From NCBI GenBank assembly GCA_036897095.1, contig JAYMSP010000134.1:1-64000 (forward strand): a stretch of DNA of 64,000 bases, read 5' to 3'. This document shows positions 10,717 through 22,241 of the stretch, one piece after another; within the stretch, counting starts at the first letter, position 1; each line of letters opens with the position of its first letter. Below the pieces are notes generated by a model. The model saw nothing but the letters and a program-made list of their open reading frames with translations. It searched no databases and was not told where the DNA came from. The position numbers and the translations under genes are program-made. Source of the DNA: Plantago elongata (taxonomy: Eukaryota; Streptophyta; Magnoliopsida; Lamiales; Plantaginaceae).

Positions 10717-10989
10717 AGCAGGGTTTGATTAGGTTTATGTGTTTCTTTGACACATCTTCATTAGGTTAAATTAGCCATTTAGTATACTGGGTAAAAAAAG
10801 GTAATTTTAATTTTGATTTCAATTGTACTCTCCGGTTCTGGAGAACCTTATACATTGGAGATGAAGCATAATTTTATACGAAAAGTTAAAGTATTGATAA
10901 AAATGGAGAATGTGGATGAAAAGTATAATTTTAGTAACAAAAGTTGTAATTTATGTGTAAATTTGATTATTTGTTAGGATTTGTTTTCT

Positions 10990-11115
10990 TCAAATGAAAT
11001 TACTGAACTCAACTGAATTAAATTGAATTGAATTGAACTGAACTGAATGAAAATGAATTGAACTTAAGTAGGGTATAAATTGTTGAACTGAACTGAACTA
11101 AATTAAAATTAAGTT
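10990..11115. repeat. Degenerate pentanucleotide repeat (TGAAT/TGAAC)
   Basis: A run of imperfect GAATT/GAACT pentamers (for example AATTGAATTGAACTGAACTG) interrupted near 11,060. It is low-complexity sequence of the kind found inside MITEs. Confidence 0.6.
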
Positions 11116-11374
11116 GAAGAGAACAGAGTCTTAGTGGTGGGGTAACATCTTTTTTAAGTAATGTATAAAAAAATTTGAGACGAAGAAAGTATATTTTATA
11201 ATTATATTCATTTCACTTGTACATTTAACATTTGTAGTTGAATTTAATCCTAAATTCCTAACAATTCATACAATAAGTAAATTATAATTAAATAAAACAT
11301 TTTATGTTGAAAGAAAATAAGTTAACCTGAAAAATCTTATCATTGATCAATAATAATTTGATAAAAACAATGAT

Positions 11375-11493
11375 GAGTTGTCTCGCGGCCCTAGGTATTC
11401 TCTACCTACCCACTTGTATCGGTTTTGGGTACATGTACCTCTTTGTTTAAAGGTCGTTCGAGCTTTTCCTGAAAATATGGTGTGGGTTACTTC
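11375..11493 (-). other. Nuclear insertion of plastid 23S rRNA DNA (NUPT), decayed
   Basis: On the minus strand this stretch reads GAAGTAACCCACACCATA, then AGGAAAAGCTCGAACGACC, GGTACATGTACCC, GTGGGTAGGTAGAGAATACC and CGCGAGACAACTC. This is the order of a conserved stretch of the chloroplast 23S rRNA gene as I remember it. Differences are mostly C to T or G to A (for example CGATACAAG where the plastid has CGACACAGG), as expected for methylation-driven decay after transfer to the nucleus. The match fades beyond about 11,493. It is not a functional rRNA gene. The 65-residue open frame on the other strand is accidental. Confidence 0.72.
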
Positions 11494-12331
11494 TATCCGT
11501 TATTATCAAGTGAAATTCTCCAGATCCTTGCAAGAACCCTATATATTTTCCCCAAATTCATCTCTGGCCTGTTGATCGAGTTTGAACCTTTTCTTCTTTC
11601 AAGCATGCATGGTGCAATTTTTTCCGAACAGTCTAATTCAAATCCTAATGGTCGGATGCAATTTTTTTCAATGCATAATCTTTTGTCATCATTTGATTAG
11701 GATAAATTTTATTTTTTTAAATAGATGATATAAATGAGGCAGAATTTCATTTGATGCAGTACAGAGAGAATGAAAGGCGCATGTCAATTGAAGACCTATC
11801 AGGGTTTGTAGAAAAGAGTATTTTTATTATGCTGTTTAAAACAAGAATAATATTATTAGATAAGTTTAGTTTCAAAATAAATATAATATATTATGTGAAC
11901 GTGTAATTGGTATAAAACAGTTAATTTAATAAGCTTCTTCAAAAAACTAATAAGAAAATATGTTGGTCGCTTTGTTTATCACCTAATTAATTTAATAAAC
12001 ATTTTTATATAAACCAACTCATCTACCAACTAGCTCATCATTTGATTTTGTTGCATTGGTGGCAGTACTCAGTATCAGTTATATGTAGATATATCAAATG
12101 ACACGCTAAAATGTTGTTATGAAATGAACGGTAGGGGTGTTAACCGGTTCAAAATCGAAACCTGAGTCATAAATATTGATGGACCGGAAACCGATCCGAA
12201 ATGTAATGGTTCGGACTGAATTTGATTTTGGACCGGCTTAACTATTATGTTAAAAAGGAGTAAAATAATTTGTTGTGCTTGGTAATAATTGAACTTTACT
12301 GAATGTATATAACAATATAAAAGTATATACT

Positions 12332-12410
12332 ATGAATAAACATATTGACTATACCTAGTTTATGTAACAAATGAATAAACATATTGACTATACCTAGTTT
12401 TTGTAACAAA
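12332..12410 (+). repeat. 39-bp tandem duplication
   Basis: ATGAATAAACATATTGACTA followed by TACCTAGTTT occurs at about 12,332 and again at about 12,371, nearly identical. Confidence 0.75.
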
Positions 12411-12432
12411 ACTACTAACTAATTAGTTATAT

Positions 12433-13410
12433 ACTAGGGGTGAATATTTTTAGTCCTATGACATCAGGCATGCACAATATAACGTTTACTCTTGTTGATA
12501 AAATTAATTATTTATTTTATGATTTCTGACAATTTTAATCTTTTCGTCGAAAAATTAATCATTGACCATATTAACTGCTGATGTGTCATCATGGTCAATA
12601 ATCTCTCTCAATTTGAACCTTCCACCTAGATGCTACCTAATACTAAAAATAAAAATTAAAAATCTGATTTTAAATCAAATATTAAAATAGAGAGTAAATA
12701 ATAAAATAAAATTCGATTAGAATTACAATAAAAAAATGAGAAAAGGATAAATAAAAATAATTTGTTCAACTCTAAAAGGTATATAATAGACCATTTTATC
12801 ATTTTTTATTGTAATTCTAATTGAATTTTATTTTATTATTTACTCTCTATTTTATTTTTTGAATTAAAATCAAATTTTTATTATTATTTTTCTATTATTA
12901 TATTTTTTTATTAATTAACATGAAATATAGCATTACAATTACAATTGTTAAACAAGACGAATTTATCAATCAATTCTAGATGCAAATCACCACCAATCTC
13001 TATTTAAAGAATATAATCACCCACTATTGAAAATTGAACCCGTGACATTATGGTTACAGGGTGTCTTAGCTTGCCACTCGGCTACAAACGCTTTGACAAA
13101 ATCAGATAGGAAGCTATTTGAAAGAGAAAGATAAATAAACTGGACATCATGAATTTTGAACCATTAATCTCTCTCTTAACAATAAGAGAAGAAATCATTT
13201 GGGCTAGGACCTTCATGGTTTTTTCTATTATTATGTTACATCTAGGTGGAAGTCTAAATTAAGAGAGGGTGTCAATCATATCTGTCAGTTAAAATGGTTA
13301 ATGGTCGATTTTTTAATCAAAAAATTAAAACTGTCAAAAATCATAAAATAGAGGATTACGTATTGCCAGACTCCCCAAATTTGTGGACCAAATTCCCCCC
13401 CCCCCTCTCT
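12433..13410. mobile_element. Inverted-repeat (foldback-type) element with inner palindrome
   Basis: Outer arms of about 190 bp (about 12,433-12,640 and 13,215-13,410) pair in inverted orientation. The left arm has TTTTATGATTTCTGACAATT and TCCACCTAGATG; the right arm, reversed, has TTTTATGATTTTTGACAGTT and TCCACCTAGATG. Inside, a second inverted pair (about 12,676-12,737 with 12,797-12,860) forms an AT-rich palindrome. A SINE interrupts the right part. There is no coding sequence, and the family is uncertain. Confidence 0.6.
12920..13095 (-). mobile_element. tRNA-derived SINE fragment
   Basis: On the minus strand TAGCCGAGTGG (about 13,074-13,084) matches the A-box of the RNA polymerase III promoter. 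A GGGTTCAATTTTC sequence about 35 bases downstream matches a B-box. This is the normal spacing for a tRNA-type SINE head. The 3' limit is only approximate. Confidence 0.55.
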
Positions 13411-14010
13411 GTAACTAACTAGTAATAAATCTTAACTAATCTACATAACTAGATCAATCATGGCATATATATACTACAATTAAGTGTCACTGATTTATTA
13501 TTAGTTAATTAATTTAAATACATATGCAATAATTAATGATCCGGTGTAAGACTGGAATTTTCCAGTTTTGTCCGGAACCTGAATGTAAGTAGTTGGACAA
13601 ACCGAAAACCAATCCAGTAAGTTACTGGTCTAAACTGATCCGGTCCGGTTCCGGACATTTTCCGGTCCAGGCAAATTTTGAACACCATCAGATAATTATA
13701 GATATAAATAAAAGTCACTTTTACAAGTGATCCAATGACCAAGTACAAGTAATTAAGTTGATTATGTGTCTAACAGACTAACAGTCTAAGTATACATTAT
13801 AAATAGAGCCAGACCATGTAGTAGTGGACCTAGTCACTTTCATTTGGGTTTGATTTGTATATGGATTTAAATTTAAATTATTGATTAGTTAAATTAATAC
13901 TTTGACTTGTTTGTATGAATTCATAGATTCTAACATTATGAGAGGACAAAAATCAAATAAGAATTCACGCAAAATTGCACCACTAAAAATGAGTTGTATA
14001 TATTGCATGT

Positions 14011-14038
14011 GAATTCGAGGTGTATGGAACAAACACTA
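14011..14038 (+). promoter_or_regulatory. Conserved upstream element of the GH17-like cluster, copy 3
   Basis: GAATTCGAGGTGTATGGAAC followed by AAACACTA lies about 220 bp before the start codon, and CTTGGTCAAATTT follows. It is the same core as before the other five copies. Confidence 0.6.
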
Positions 14039-14256
14039 AACTTGGTCAAATTTAGTGTTTCCCTAATTTCTAGGACAATGTTTGACCAACTAATCCCTAC
14101 ATTCCATCATAAATCACCATTGTGCACGCATATTTTAAGAAAATCTCTTGTCTGATAATCCATAATTCATATACAGTGAGCTTTGATTGTTCTAAGCTGC
14201 CTACACGGTATGGTTATATGATCAATAACAACATCAATTCTTGACAAAGGAACATA

Positions 14257-15714
14257 ATGCGTATACAATATGACCATACCGATGGCATGCTTAAAACGAT
14301 CATTATTCTGGTAATAATCATGTTATCAGCACCTAAAACTACGCACGCAAAACTCGGGGTTACTTGGGGAAGAATGATCACGGAATCGTTGATACCGTCG
14401 ATGGTGGTCGACTTGTTGTTGCAGAACGGGATTGAAGAGGTGAAGTTGTACAACATTAACGACGATCTCATAAGGGCCTTCTCTAGGACTAACATTTCGC
14501 TAACAATCGTCATTCCTAGACTCGATTCAATAACTTCGATTAATGTTGCGAATGAATGGGTTCGGCAAAAGATCTCGCCATTCATAGATAAAGTTAAAAT
14601 CAAGTATGTGCTTTTTGGAAACAATGCATTTTCTGTGGCAAGGTTCACAAAGGCTCCATATGCAGCTATACCACGCTCATTAAAGCTTTTGCAAAGGGCC
14701 ATCGATACTTTGGGATACAAAGACCAGGTGAAAGTCGTCATATCTCACACCTTAACCGGAGCTTTGTCCGTAAACAAAACTAGGCCTTCCGAAGCAACTT
14801 TTATGCCTGAGGTCATGGAATCCATGCTCGAAGTTCTCCAATTCATCAATGATACAGATACTCCTTTCATATTCGATTTCTTTCCCATCGGCTTCCTCGC
14901 TCTTTACAGCATAGAAGAAAATTTCGCATTCTTTGATAACAAGTCCACTTATAGCATCAAAGATGGAAATGGCCTTGAATATCACAATGCCTTGGACGTT
15001 GTTTACGATAGTTTTGTATGGGCTTTGAGAAAGGTCGGTTATGGCAACCTCAAAATAAGTGTCGGCCAGATCGGTTGGCCAACTGATGGTGCTAAAGGCG
15101 CCAATGCAAAAGCTGCTGAGCGTTTCTACGAAGGCCTGCTGCCACGGGTGAGGAACAAAGTGGGTACCCCTATGCGGCCTGACATAGAGATAGATCTATG
15201 TATCCACTCGTTGGTGGACGAAATGAAATTTGGCAAGGAGAACCCTTTCACTAGGCACTGGGGAATTTACAGGTCAAATGGAGAACCTAAGTACAAGATT
15301 GATTTCACTGGACGAGGGCGCGATATATATCCCACCAAAGTGATGGGAATCAATCTCATGCCGTCACGTTGGTGTGTGTTGGATACGAACAACATTGACC
15401 AAAACAAGTTGAAGACACAATTCGACTTTGCATGCCAATATGCTGATTGTACAACCCTTGTACAAGGTGGCTCGTGCGGAATGCTGTCATCTACTGAAAA
15501 GGTTTCGTACGCGTTCAACAATTACTTTCAGTTTAGCTATCAAGACGAGGAAGCATGCGATTTTGATGGATTAGGTACAGTGACCCTGGTAAATCCTTCA
15601 AGAGACACTTGTGTTTTCAGTGTAAATGTCGTTCGAGGTAACAAACAAATTGATCATGTCACGGTATGGGATAGTGTGGGTGACGGGTTGGATCCATTTG
15701 GAAGAAAGGAGTAA
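14257..15714 (+). CDS. Secreted GH17-X8 glucanase-like protein without catalytic glutamates, copy 3
   Basis: One exon of 485 residues with a signal peptide (about 1-31), a GH17 fold beginning AKLGVTWGR, and a complete X8 domain from RWCVLDTNN to the C terminus (WDSVGDGLDPFGRKE). It is colinear with copy 2. The acid/base motif reads GNNAF (N123 in place of Glu) and the nucleophile motif GQIGWPT (Q271 in place of Glu). The predicted product is a secreted, catalytically inactive protein that keeps a glucan-binding module. Sequons such as TNIS suggest N-glycosylation. Unlike the minus-strand copies it has no intron at the KIKYVLF position. The start at 14,257 matches that of copy 2; an internal ATG ten codons later is also possible. 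Confidence 0.88.
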   Translation: MRIQYDHTDGMLKTIIILVIIMLSAPKTTHAKLGVTWGRMITESLIPSMVVDLLLQNGIEEVKLYNINDDLIRAFSRTNISLTIVIPRLDSITSINVANEWVRQKISPFIDKVKIKYVLFGNNAFSVARFTKAPYAAIPRSLKLLQRAIDTLGYKDQVKVVISHTLTGALSVNKTRPSEATFMPEVMESMLEVLQFINDTDTPFIFDFFPIGFLALYSIEENFAFFDNKSTYSIKDGNGLEYHNALDVVYDSFVWALRKVGYGNLKISVGQIGWPTDGAKGANAKAAERFYEGLLPRVRNKVGTPMRPDIEIDLCIHSLVDEMKFGKENPFTRHWGIYRSNGEPKYKIDFTGRGRDIYPTKVMGINLMPSRWCVLDTNNIDQNKLKTQFDFACQYADCTTLVQGGSCGMLSSTEKVSYAFNNYFQFSYQDEEACDFDGLGTVTLVNPSRDTCVFSVNVVRGNKQIDHVTVWDSVGDGLDPFGRKE

Positions 15715-16380
15715 GAGAGCGAGGTTTGTCCCCCCCCCCCCATTTTTGAGATCCTGTCAAACCAGAAATGTTGATCCTGTCAAGACTTCATGTCTTTTTG
15801 CTTCATTCCTACTATATGTAATTATGTATGTATAGATTAAGGAAATTAGTGAGCTCAAAGGGTGGAGAATTTGTGTGTGGTTATTGTGTTGATTCTATGA
15901 AAGTTAGTTCATGTTATGATGGGAGCTTATTGGGTTTCTCAACAAGTTACAATTTGCAAGGATGACATATATCAGACCGGAACAATAATCGTCGATCGAT
16001 TCACCTAAAATCAAGCTGAAATAAACCAAATTTTTTCCTACAAGTTCAAACTCGAGTTCAGTAAATTATAACTTGACGACTTTCTAAAAGCCAAACTCAT
16101 ATATTTAAGTGATAAGCTCAAAAGTTTTATGGGCTATTGAGTAGTATATACTTAATTAAATGAAAATAAGTATTATTATATTTATTGCTCGAACTCGAAC
16201 ACGACTTATATGAAAATTTGAGTCCGTAAGCTCTTTTATTTGTGTATTTCGACAAATGATTTTCTCATGCTCTTATATTTGTATAGGCCTCGTATAATAC
16301 AGTTTACACTGGTGAAACTTTCGTAAGGATAAGATTGGTGAATTTTCTTTTTATTAACTAAAACTTTGGGGGTTAACATG
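15715..16380. other. Intergenic; nothing recognised beyond a poly-C run
   Basis: This is the 3' flank of GH17-like copy 3, with a run of Cs at about 15,729-15,741 and AT-rich sequence after it. Confidence 0.45.
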
Positions 16381-17910
16381 TTAATAATGGAGAAACAAGG
16401 TCAGGCTATGCAAGGGCTTTAGACACTGAGATTCTCTTGGCAGCACATCTACGACGAGCACAAAGGAAAACAGTAAGACTCCGAATCAGCTAAACTCATC
16501 ACCACAGGTTTGTTTTCATAGCTACTGTATAATTCTACAAATTTGGATTCAAACCCATGTTTTTTATACTGTGTTTCATCAGGAATCTGTTTCAAAATTT
16601 GATCTTTTTGCTTCAAGAATTTGTCTTGAATAGTTTGTGTGGCGTTAATTTCTGTAAAAGATTTGTATTGGAGTAATGTAGAGATGTATATGAGAAATCT
16701 TGATTGCGGTAATAAGAAAGGGGACAATTAGTCACATTACCCAACTGCAAGGTTTCTTGGTTTCTTACTAGTTATTGTGTTTCTTCTTCTTGCTAGCAGT
16801 ATTTCACTGATAATTGGTACATAGGAAGTTGTTCTGGATTGGAATCTGGAGGAGTAGTTCTTGATAATTTCTTATTAATCTGGAGTAGATAGATTTCCTT
16901 TTGGATAGTGTACAGTCTATTAGCTACCTACTCATTTTCGATTGCCTGTTGAGAGTTGTCAAGATTGATCGATTAATCCAAAATAAGTGTTACTTATCCC
17001 CTGTTCTTGGAGAATGTAAAAAACGATACTGGAAACTTTGGTCAGTTCTAGCTCTTAAATTTGCTGAAGTTGGAGTATTGTTGTGTTTGGTTTCCTTCAA
17101 AACAAGATAGGTGCTGTTGAATTGCAAATGGACGTGTATTTCAGGTTTAAGTTGTAGAGAACTAGAGTCTAGAGATTGTGTTGCATCTTCCACACGTAGT
17201 CCCTGCCAGTTTCATGTGTTGGAATTTTTTGAAATGTTACATTTTCTTTACTTTGTTAGTTATTTACTTTCTGTTACTGACCAGATTTTTACTCGTATAC
17301 AGTAGTTGTAAAGTGTTTCTTAGTGGACTTGTACTGAGAATGTGAGATGTTATTGACTTGTGGCTTGCTACGTTTCATATAAAATTATAAGCATGTAAGG
17401 GATTTGATTTATAAACCCCAGAGACATGTATTTTTGCATATAATATGATATATAAACTTCGCGTCTATGGATTATAGCCTTTTGGTTCGCATATAAAGGG
17501 ACAATTCATTCTTGTTGTACTACTTCATGATGCTATGTTCGGTTGACGTACAGAAGAGATTCTATGAATATCTTCTTCCGCAATACAAGCAACATCGAGT
17601 AGTTTTACTTCTAAACTTGTGTCAGACGTATTTGGTTATGAAACAATCTGGAGAGGTCTGAGAAGTTCTTCAGATTTAACCAGATATAAGGAATATACTA
17701 ACTTTATGTGTGAATGATATTGAACATTCTCTGGATGTTAGCTGGTTTTGTTTACTGTCAACATTTTATGTGTTTCTTTAAAATTTAAGGTTCATGTGTG
17801 CTGTATTAGAAGTTTATGTATTTGTCACTTTCTTGCATTGAGCATAATGACTCTTGCTGTGATACAGGTGTATAAAGAATTATATTGTGTAGGTGGTGCT
17901 GGATTTGGTC
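16381..17910 (+). other. Probable 5' leader and leader intron of the next gene
   Basis: There is no coding gene here. A GTAAGA donor after ACGAGCACAAAGGAAAACA (about 16,473) and AG acceptors at about 17,869 and 17,892 could bound a long intron in the 5' untranslated region of the small gene starting at 17,911. This is inference from splice-like signals only. Confidence 0.3.
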
Positions 17911-18186
17911 ATGGAAGCTTCGCTGCTAGATGGCGAGTCTAACAGTGCATCTGTGAAGGTCACCATAAATCTTGGATCTGAGATGCATTATGCTCAGGCA
18001 GACAAGGGTCTGATCTCTGAGCAATTAGTTTCAGTTAAAGAGCAGAGCATGAAAATACTGAAGGACTTCATAACGAAGCACAACATTCCAGACAACGTTC
18101 CTGATGAAGCAGAAGAAGTGTCATCAGAGGACGACACTGATACACCCACAAAGCCTCCAGTGAAGAAGCCAAAGACACCGCAATAA
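17911..18186 (+). CDS. Small acidic-tailed protein, candidate GON7-like KEOPS subunit
   Basis: The product has 91 residues and starts MEASLLDG. The first half is a short beta-like segment (SASVKVTINLG) followed by a helical stretch (LISEQLVSVKEQSMKILKDF). The second half is an acidic linker (EEVSSEDDTD) ending in the basic tail VKKPKTPQ. Human GON7, the small partly disordered subunit of the KEOPS/EKC complex that makes t6A in tRNAs, has about 100 residues, the same order of parts and a C terminus ending KRPKTPS. The resemblance is suggestive but short, so the assignment is a hypothesis. I chose the ATG at 17,911 because the frame upstream contains only non-ATG codons and an AG acceptor. It converges with the bZIP gene. 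Confidence 0.55.
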   Translation: MEASLLDGESNSASVKVTINLGSEMHYAQADKGLISEQLVSVKEQSMKILKDFITKHNIPDNVPDEAEEVSSEDDTDTPTKPPVKKPKTPQ

Positions 18187-18662
18187 TTCATAGTGCTTAT
18201 TTTACAGCTTATTCGAGAGATTGTGAATTGTGAAGAAATATTGTATTGTTACTATTTTTGCTCGTCATAATGTGTCACCTGTGAATGTTGAAAACATTAC
18301 TCCTGTATTGTTTGGCTAATCAAAATTTTCCAGTAGGAAAGAAGAATATTATCTTCAATTAGTTTGAACATTTTGATAATGTTTTTTTTTCTTTGGGAGC
18401 AGTCGAAAATGAATAATATGATCGCCAAACTATATTTACTGTTTCCCACATGCAAAAATTGAAAGTAGGTCAAAACAAAAAGAACCAGATAAGTGGGGAT
18501 GAAACCAGCTTCATCAACTAAAGGATGCCAATATCTTGATCAACTTGAAAACATAAGCAAGTTGTTTGAGGGGGCATTACACATAAAAATGCAGGCAAGA
18601 ATGACTCTTCTAGAAAGTAATTAAGCCTGAAAATAATAATTCAATCAACTTAACGTAGAGCC
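18187..18662. other. Convergent 3' flanks of the GON7-like and bZIP genes
   Basis: 476 bases with no coding sequence, probably the two 3' untranslated regions. Confidence 0.45.
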
Positions 18663-21600
18663 TCACCGCTCTCCAGCACCATCTGTGCCACCAGAACTTG
18701 GACCCCCACGAATGCGTTTCTGCAAGTGTTCCAGGCTAGCCACTCTTTGCATAGAAACAGTTCTTCCTAACTTATTAGCTCCAATGGCTGCTGTTGCATT
18801 AGGTTGTACATTCTCTGTCCGAGGGATGTCTGAGGAGCCAGTTTGAACTCGGTTATTTTGTGTCGATGCATGAATATTTGTAGGGCCCTGATAGAAATGC
18901 TGCTGCTGCTGCTTTGGATCATCTTGCACAGGTACAGCCGCGTCGGCTGATGTGTTGTCTGGACTTCCAGAGAAGGCAGGCATGTTCATTGTGGAAATTT
19001 CCGACATTGCTTGGAACAGTGGGTTCAGCCCCGTCACTCTCTTAACTGTTTCTTCTGCCATTTTCACCTATTAAGACAAAACACTCACCAATCAAAAAAG
19101 AAGCTCAAGAAGTAGGATATTTTCAGCATTTAACCTTAACTATACTCTAACAAAATTATCCCTGAACATTCATGTCTGGTTTAGATTGTATACCCAGGCT
19201 GTGTCAAAGGGATTCCACACAAGTACGTATGGAATGTATAAGAGATGTGAAAGCATATTATACCAGGTATTCATTAGTAGTATCATCGTTCTTTTTAATA
19301 AATTTATGAGAATGTTGAATGTTCAATTTAAAACTAGCTCGAAAAAGATGTTAACAGATACAGAAGATATGAAGCAGCAGCTTCTTAAAGATATGTTACA
19401 AGTGCTCAACGGATTTAGGGACCAGCACGTGACAAGTTCAATCACCTTTGCTCTCAATGTCTCAACATCAGCTTTAAGAACTCTATTGTCAACGGCAGCT
19501 TCATTGTACTTTTGGCTTATGTCAGTAAGGCGCTTGAGCAAAGAAGAGTTTTCAACTCTTAACTGAGAAACCTATAATGAAGAGTGTCAGACCAAAAAAA
19601 GATTCAAACTGATGGACAATTGTCGTACCGAAAAGATTTAACTCAGACATTATTAGATGTAATGATATACCTGTCCCTCGAGCTCTGTCAAATGAGCTTG
19701 CTTCCTTCTTCTTGACCGACGAGCAGATTCTCTATTTGACAGCATTCTGAAACCCCAGAACATATTTTATAAGATATTGAAACCAAATATATACAAAGTT
19801 GGGGATGGTAAATTCTAGTACTACATATACACACCAACTACAAATCTGAAAGAAAGCACATGGTTGAATTAGTATGATCCAACCTTTAATGGCATCATTC
19901 AACTATTTCAATAATATGCAACAGCCTTATGGGGAATAATCATATAAAACTTATGCAACTGTCATTGTGCAGTATGCTCTAAAAGTTGCACAACACATAG
20001 ATGTTGACGAAGTATGTAGTCTACCCAAGCAACTCAAAAGAAAAAAAACATGACATCTGAAATGCAAATGCGCAAATCTGATCGGATGACATCCCACAAT
20101 ATCTCTGGCAGATTGAGATGAATACCTTCTCATGCGTTTTGCATCAGCCGGATCCATATTCAGCAGTGCTTCACTATCTCCTTCAGCATCATCATCATCG
20201 GACTGTTCCGCAGATGATCCACTTGTAGTTGATTTTACCTGAGAACCAATTTTCTTGGGCATCGCAGGTAGGGGAGGAATCCCAACCAGTCCAGCATCTT
20301 TCTCTAGTTGCTTTGGTAAATCCTGCCCGCCTATACAAACAAAAGAGAGCTATCCAAGTAAATGATGATAAAAAAAAAGAAGCTAAATCTAGAGCAATCT
20401 TAAGTTAGGGCAGTTACATTAGGACAATAACAAACTTCTGAGCTAGCTGCATACAGCAGTTTTGCGAGTCATGAATGAGATGCAACTCTCATTAACTTAT
20501 TAAGTTTGACATCTTTGAAAAGGTTCCTGGCTGGAGAAAAGACCAAGATGCTACTCTATTAAACAGCATCATTTAAGTTAATGGAGTTAATGAAAGGAGA
20601 TGGTATCATTGTGAATAATGATTTGCTATATCAAAGACATTCTACTCCAAAAATTGTTTGGACAGGTCTATTTGATTCTCCAATATACTTGATGGAATTC
20701 ATATGCAGTGATTGAAATATCCATGACTCTAAATTTCAGCAAGACACACTTTAAACATGTATATACATGTCTGATGAAACCATGTGTAATCCTTTCCTCT
20801 TTTAAGAGGCAAATTCTTCAAAAACCATAAAGAAATAAAAGCAGTGTGAACCTCTGATGGTAACTTGAGACCCCAGTTTCGATGTACTAGAAGCCTGTGA
20901 TCTGTTGTCAGGTGCTACAGTTGCAGAATCCTGAGTCTTGGCATTACTCCCCTAGACACAGAAAGTACACACAAATTAGAATTAGCAAATTAAGACAGCA
21001 TTGAAGTGCTTATTGCAAACTTCACCTTTAGAAAAGATTGCTAATAAATCTAACTATCTAAGATATATACTTCGAATTTTAGCCTCAAGAAACAAAAATC
21101 AATATCAATGTCATCATAGCACAAACTTAAACATGTTGTCAAACGAATTACATAATACATGCTAACACTTCCGAGCTTCAAGAAACAAAACCAATATAAG
21201 TCCTCACAGCAGAAATTCAAAGAGTTGTCTACGAGGTATGCAAAAATGTGCCAATTAATCAATCATAATTCATAAACAATGAATCTACTCTGAATGAAGT
21301 CTTTGGAAAAGTAATATGTGATTCTTTTCGTCCAAGCCATGGAGTTACATAACATCTTCTCAAAAGGGGAAAAGTTATCTGCCTTACAACTTCATACGTC
21401 ACAATTCTCTCAGGGACCATTTCATAACAAACTTGGTCCAAAGCAGCATAAAATGCTCTCTCCAACTGATTCACACCTAACATGTTCTTCCTTTAGTTTC
21501 TTCGCCAAAGCAATTAAAGGAAAATATATTTTAAAGCTTCTACAATTAAACTTCAGGTGAAATATCTAAGCTTCTACAACTGAGACTACTTAGAGTACAA

Positions 21601-22241
21601 ACTGTGTCAGCCATTTCGGGTGCTTCTATCTCCAGCACCTAACTCAATCCAAAAAGCAATTAAACTCAAATTGAGTTATCTCGATTCGAATTAAGTTTTG
21701 TAGCCAATTTCTAACCAAACACAATTCCTTTCAATTAAATGCTTAAAAAAAACTCACCTCCAAACGAAAAACAAAAGGATAAAACGAAACAAACAGTAGT
21801 ACAGCAAATAAATATTGAATAAAATAATCTAACCCGAGTCAAAGCAACGGCTGCACAAGCAAGCTCGAGACGACTTTTCAACATCGCCTGATACTCCTCC
21901 GGATCCGTCGGAATACTCGGAATCCCCAATTTATCCTTCCCACCACCCTCCAAAACAACCACCTCTCCATCACTCCGCCTCGTCGACGACGTGGCCGACG
22001 TGGCAACCGTATTGTTCGACATCTGATCCGGCGCAATAGCCTCCTGTAAAAACCTCTGAAACGCCCATTCCGACGAGCTCCGATTCATCCCCAAATTCAT
22101 CAGCTTCGACGAAGATGCGCCGGAAGACGAAGGAGACGGCGGCGATGCGGCGTTGCCACCGAGGGCAATCGTCGGAGGGTTAATCGACCAGAAATGATCG
22201 GCTTCGTCGCCTATGTCGTCCACTGAAAACACTCTATCCAT
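18663..22241 (-). CDS. Group C bZIP transcription factor, CPRF2/bZIP10/bZIP25 type
   Basis: Six exons on the minus strand (about 22241-21834, 20951-20852, 20330-20126, 19746-19671, 19571-19446, 19067-18663) join in frame to 439 residues. The N terminus [18 protein letters not shown] and the [14 protein letters not shown] motif are typical of this group. The basic region ([19 protein letters not shown]) has the invariant N-x7-R spacing. A leucine zipper continues across exon 5 ([19 protein letters not shown]), and the C terminus has [18 protein letters not shown]. Group C factors bind ACGT-core elements, often as heterodimers with group S bZIPs, and act in energy/sugar signalling and seed or stress gene expression. 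The acidic serine stretch before the basic region ([15 protein letters not shown]) is a likely phosphorylation site. The gene lies head to head with MED14, 2.4 kb away. Confidence 0.95.

Larger units (their letters stand above)
12131..13690. mobile_element. Possible hAT-like non-autonomous element hosting later insertions
   Basis: The left end near 12,131 reads TAGGGGTGTTAACCGGTTC. The right end near 13,690, read in reverse, contains TGGTGTTCAAAATTTGCC. Both ends are followed inward by inverted GGACCGG/CCGGTCC-type subterminal repeats. This resembles plant hAT MITEs with GGTGTTAACCGG ends. I could not find a clean 8-bp target duplication, so the limits are tentative. A second inverted-repeat element and a SINE lie inside. 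Confidence 0.4.
10717..14256. other. 3.5-kb transposon-rich intergenic gap
   Basis: This gap contains a degenerate TGAAT/TGAAC simple repeat (about 10,990-11,115), a plastid rRNA gene fragment (11,375-11,493), a 39-bp tandem duplication (about 12,332 and 12,371), and a nest of a hAT-like element, an inverted-repeat element and a tRNA-derived SINE (12,131-13,690). A poly-C run lies near 13,395. The promoter element of copy 3 is at about 14,011-14,038. No protein-coding gene is seen. Confidence 0.6.

Noticed and set aside
11378-11700. Two overlapping open frames of 65 and 72 residues
   Set aside because: They overlie the reverse strand of the plastid rRNA fragment and its flank. There is no gene structure.
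16449-16727. 92-residue minus-strand frame before the GON7-like gene
   Set aside because: No recognisable family. It lies in what looks like a leader intron of the plus-strand gene.
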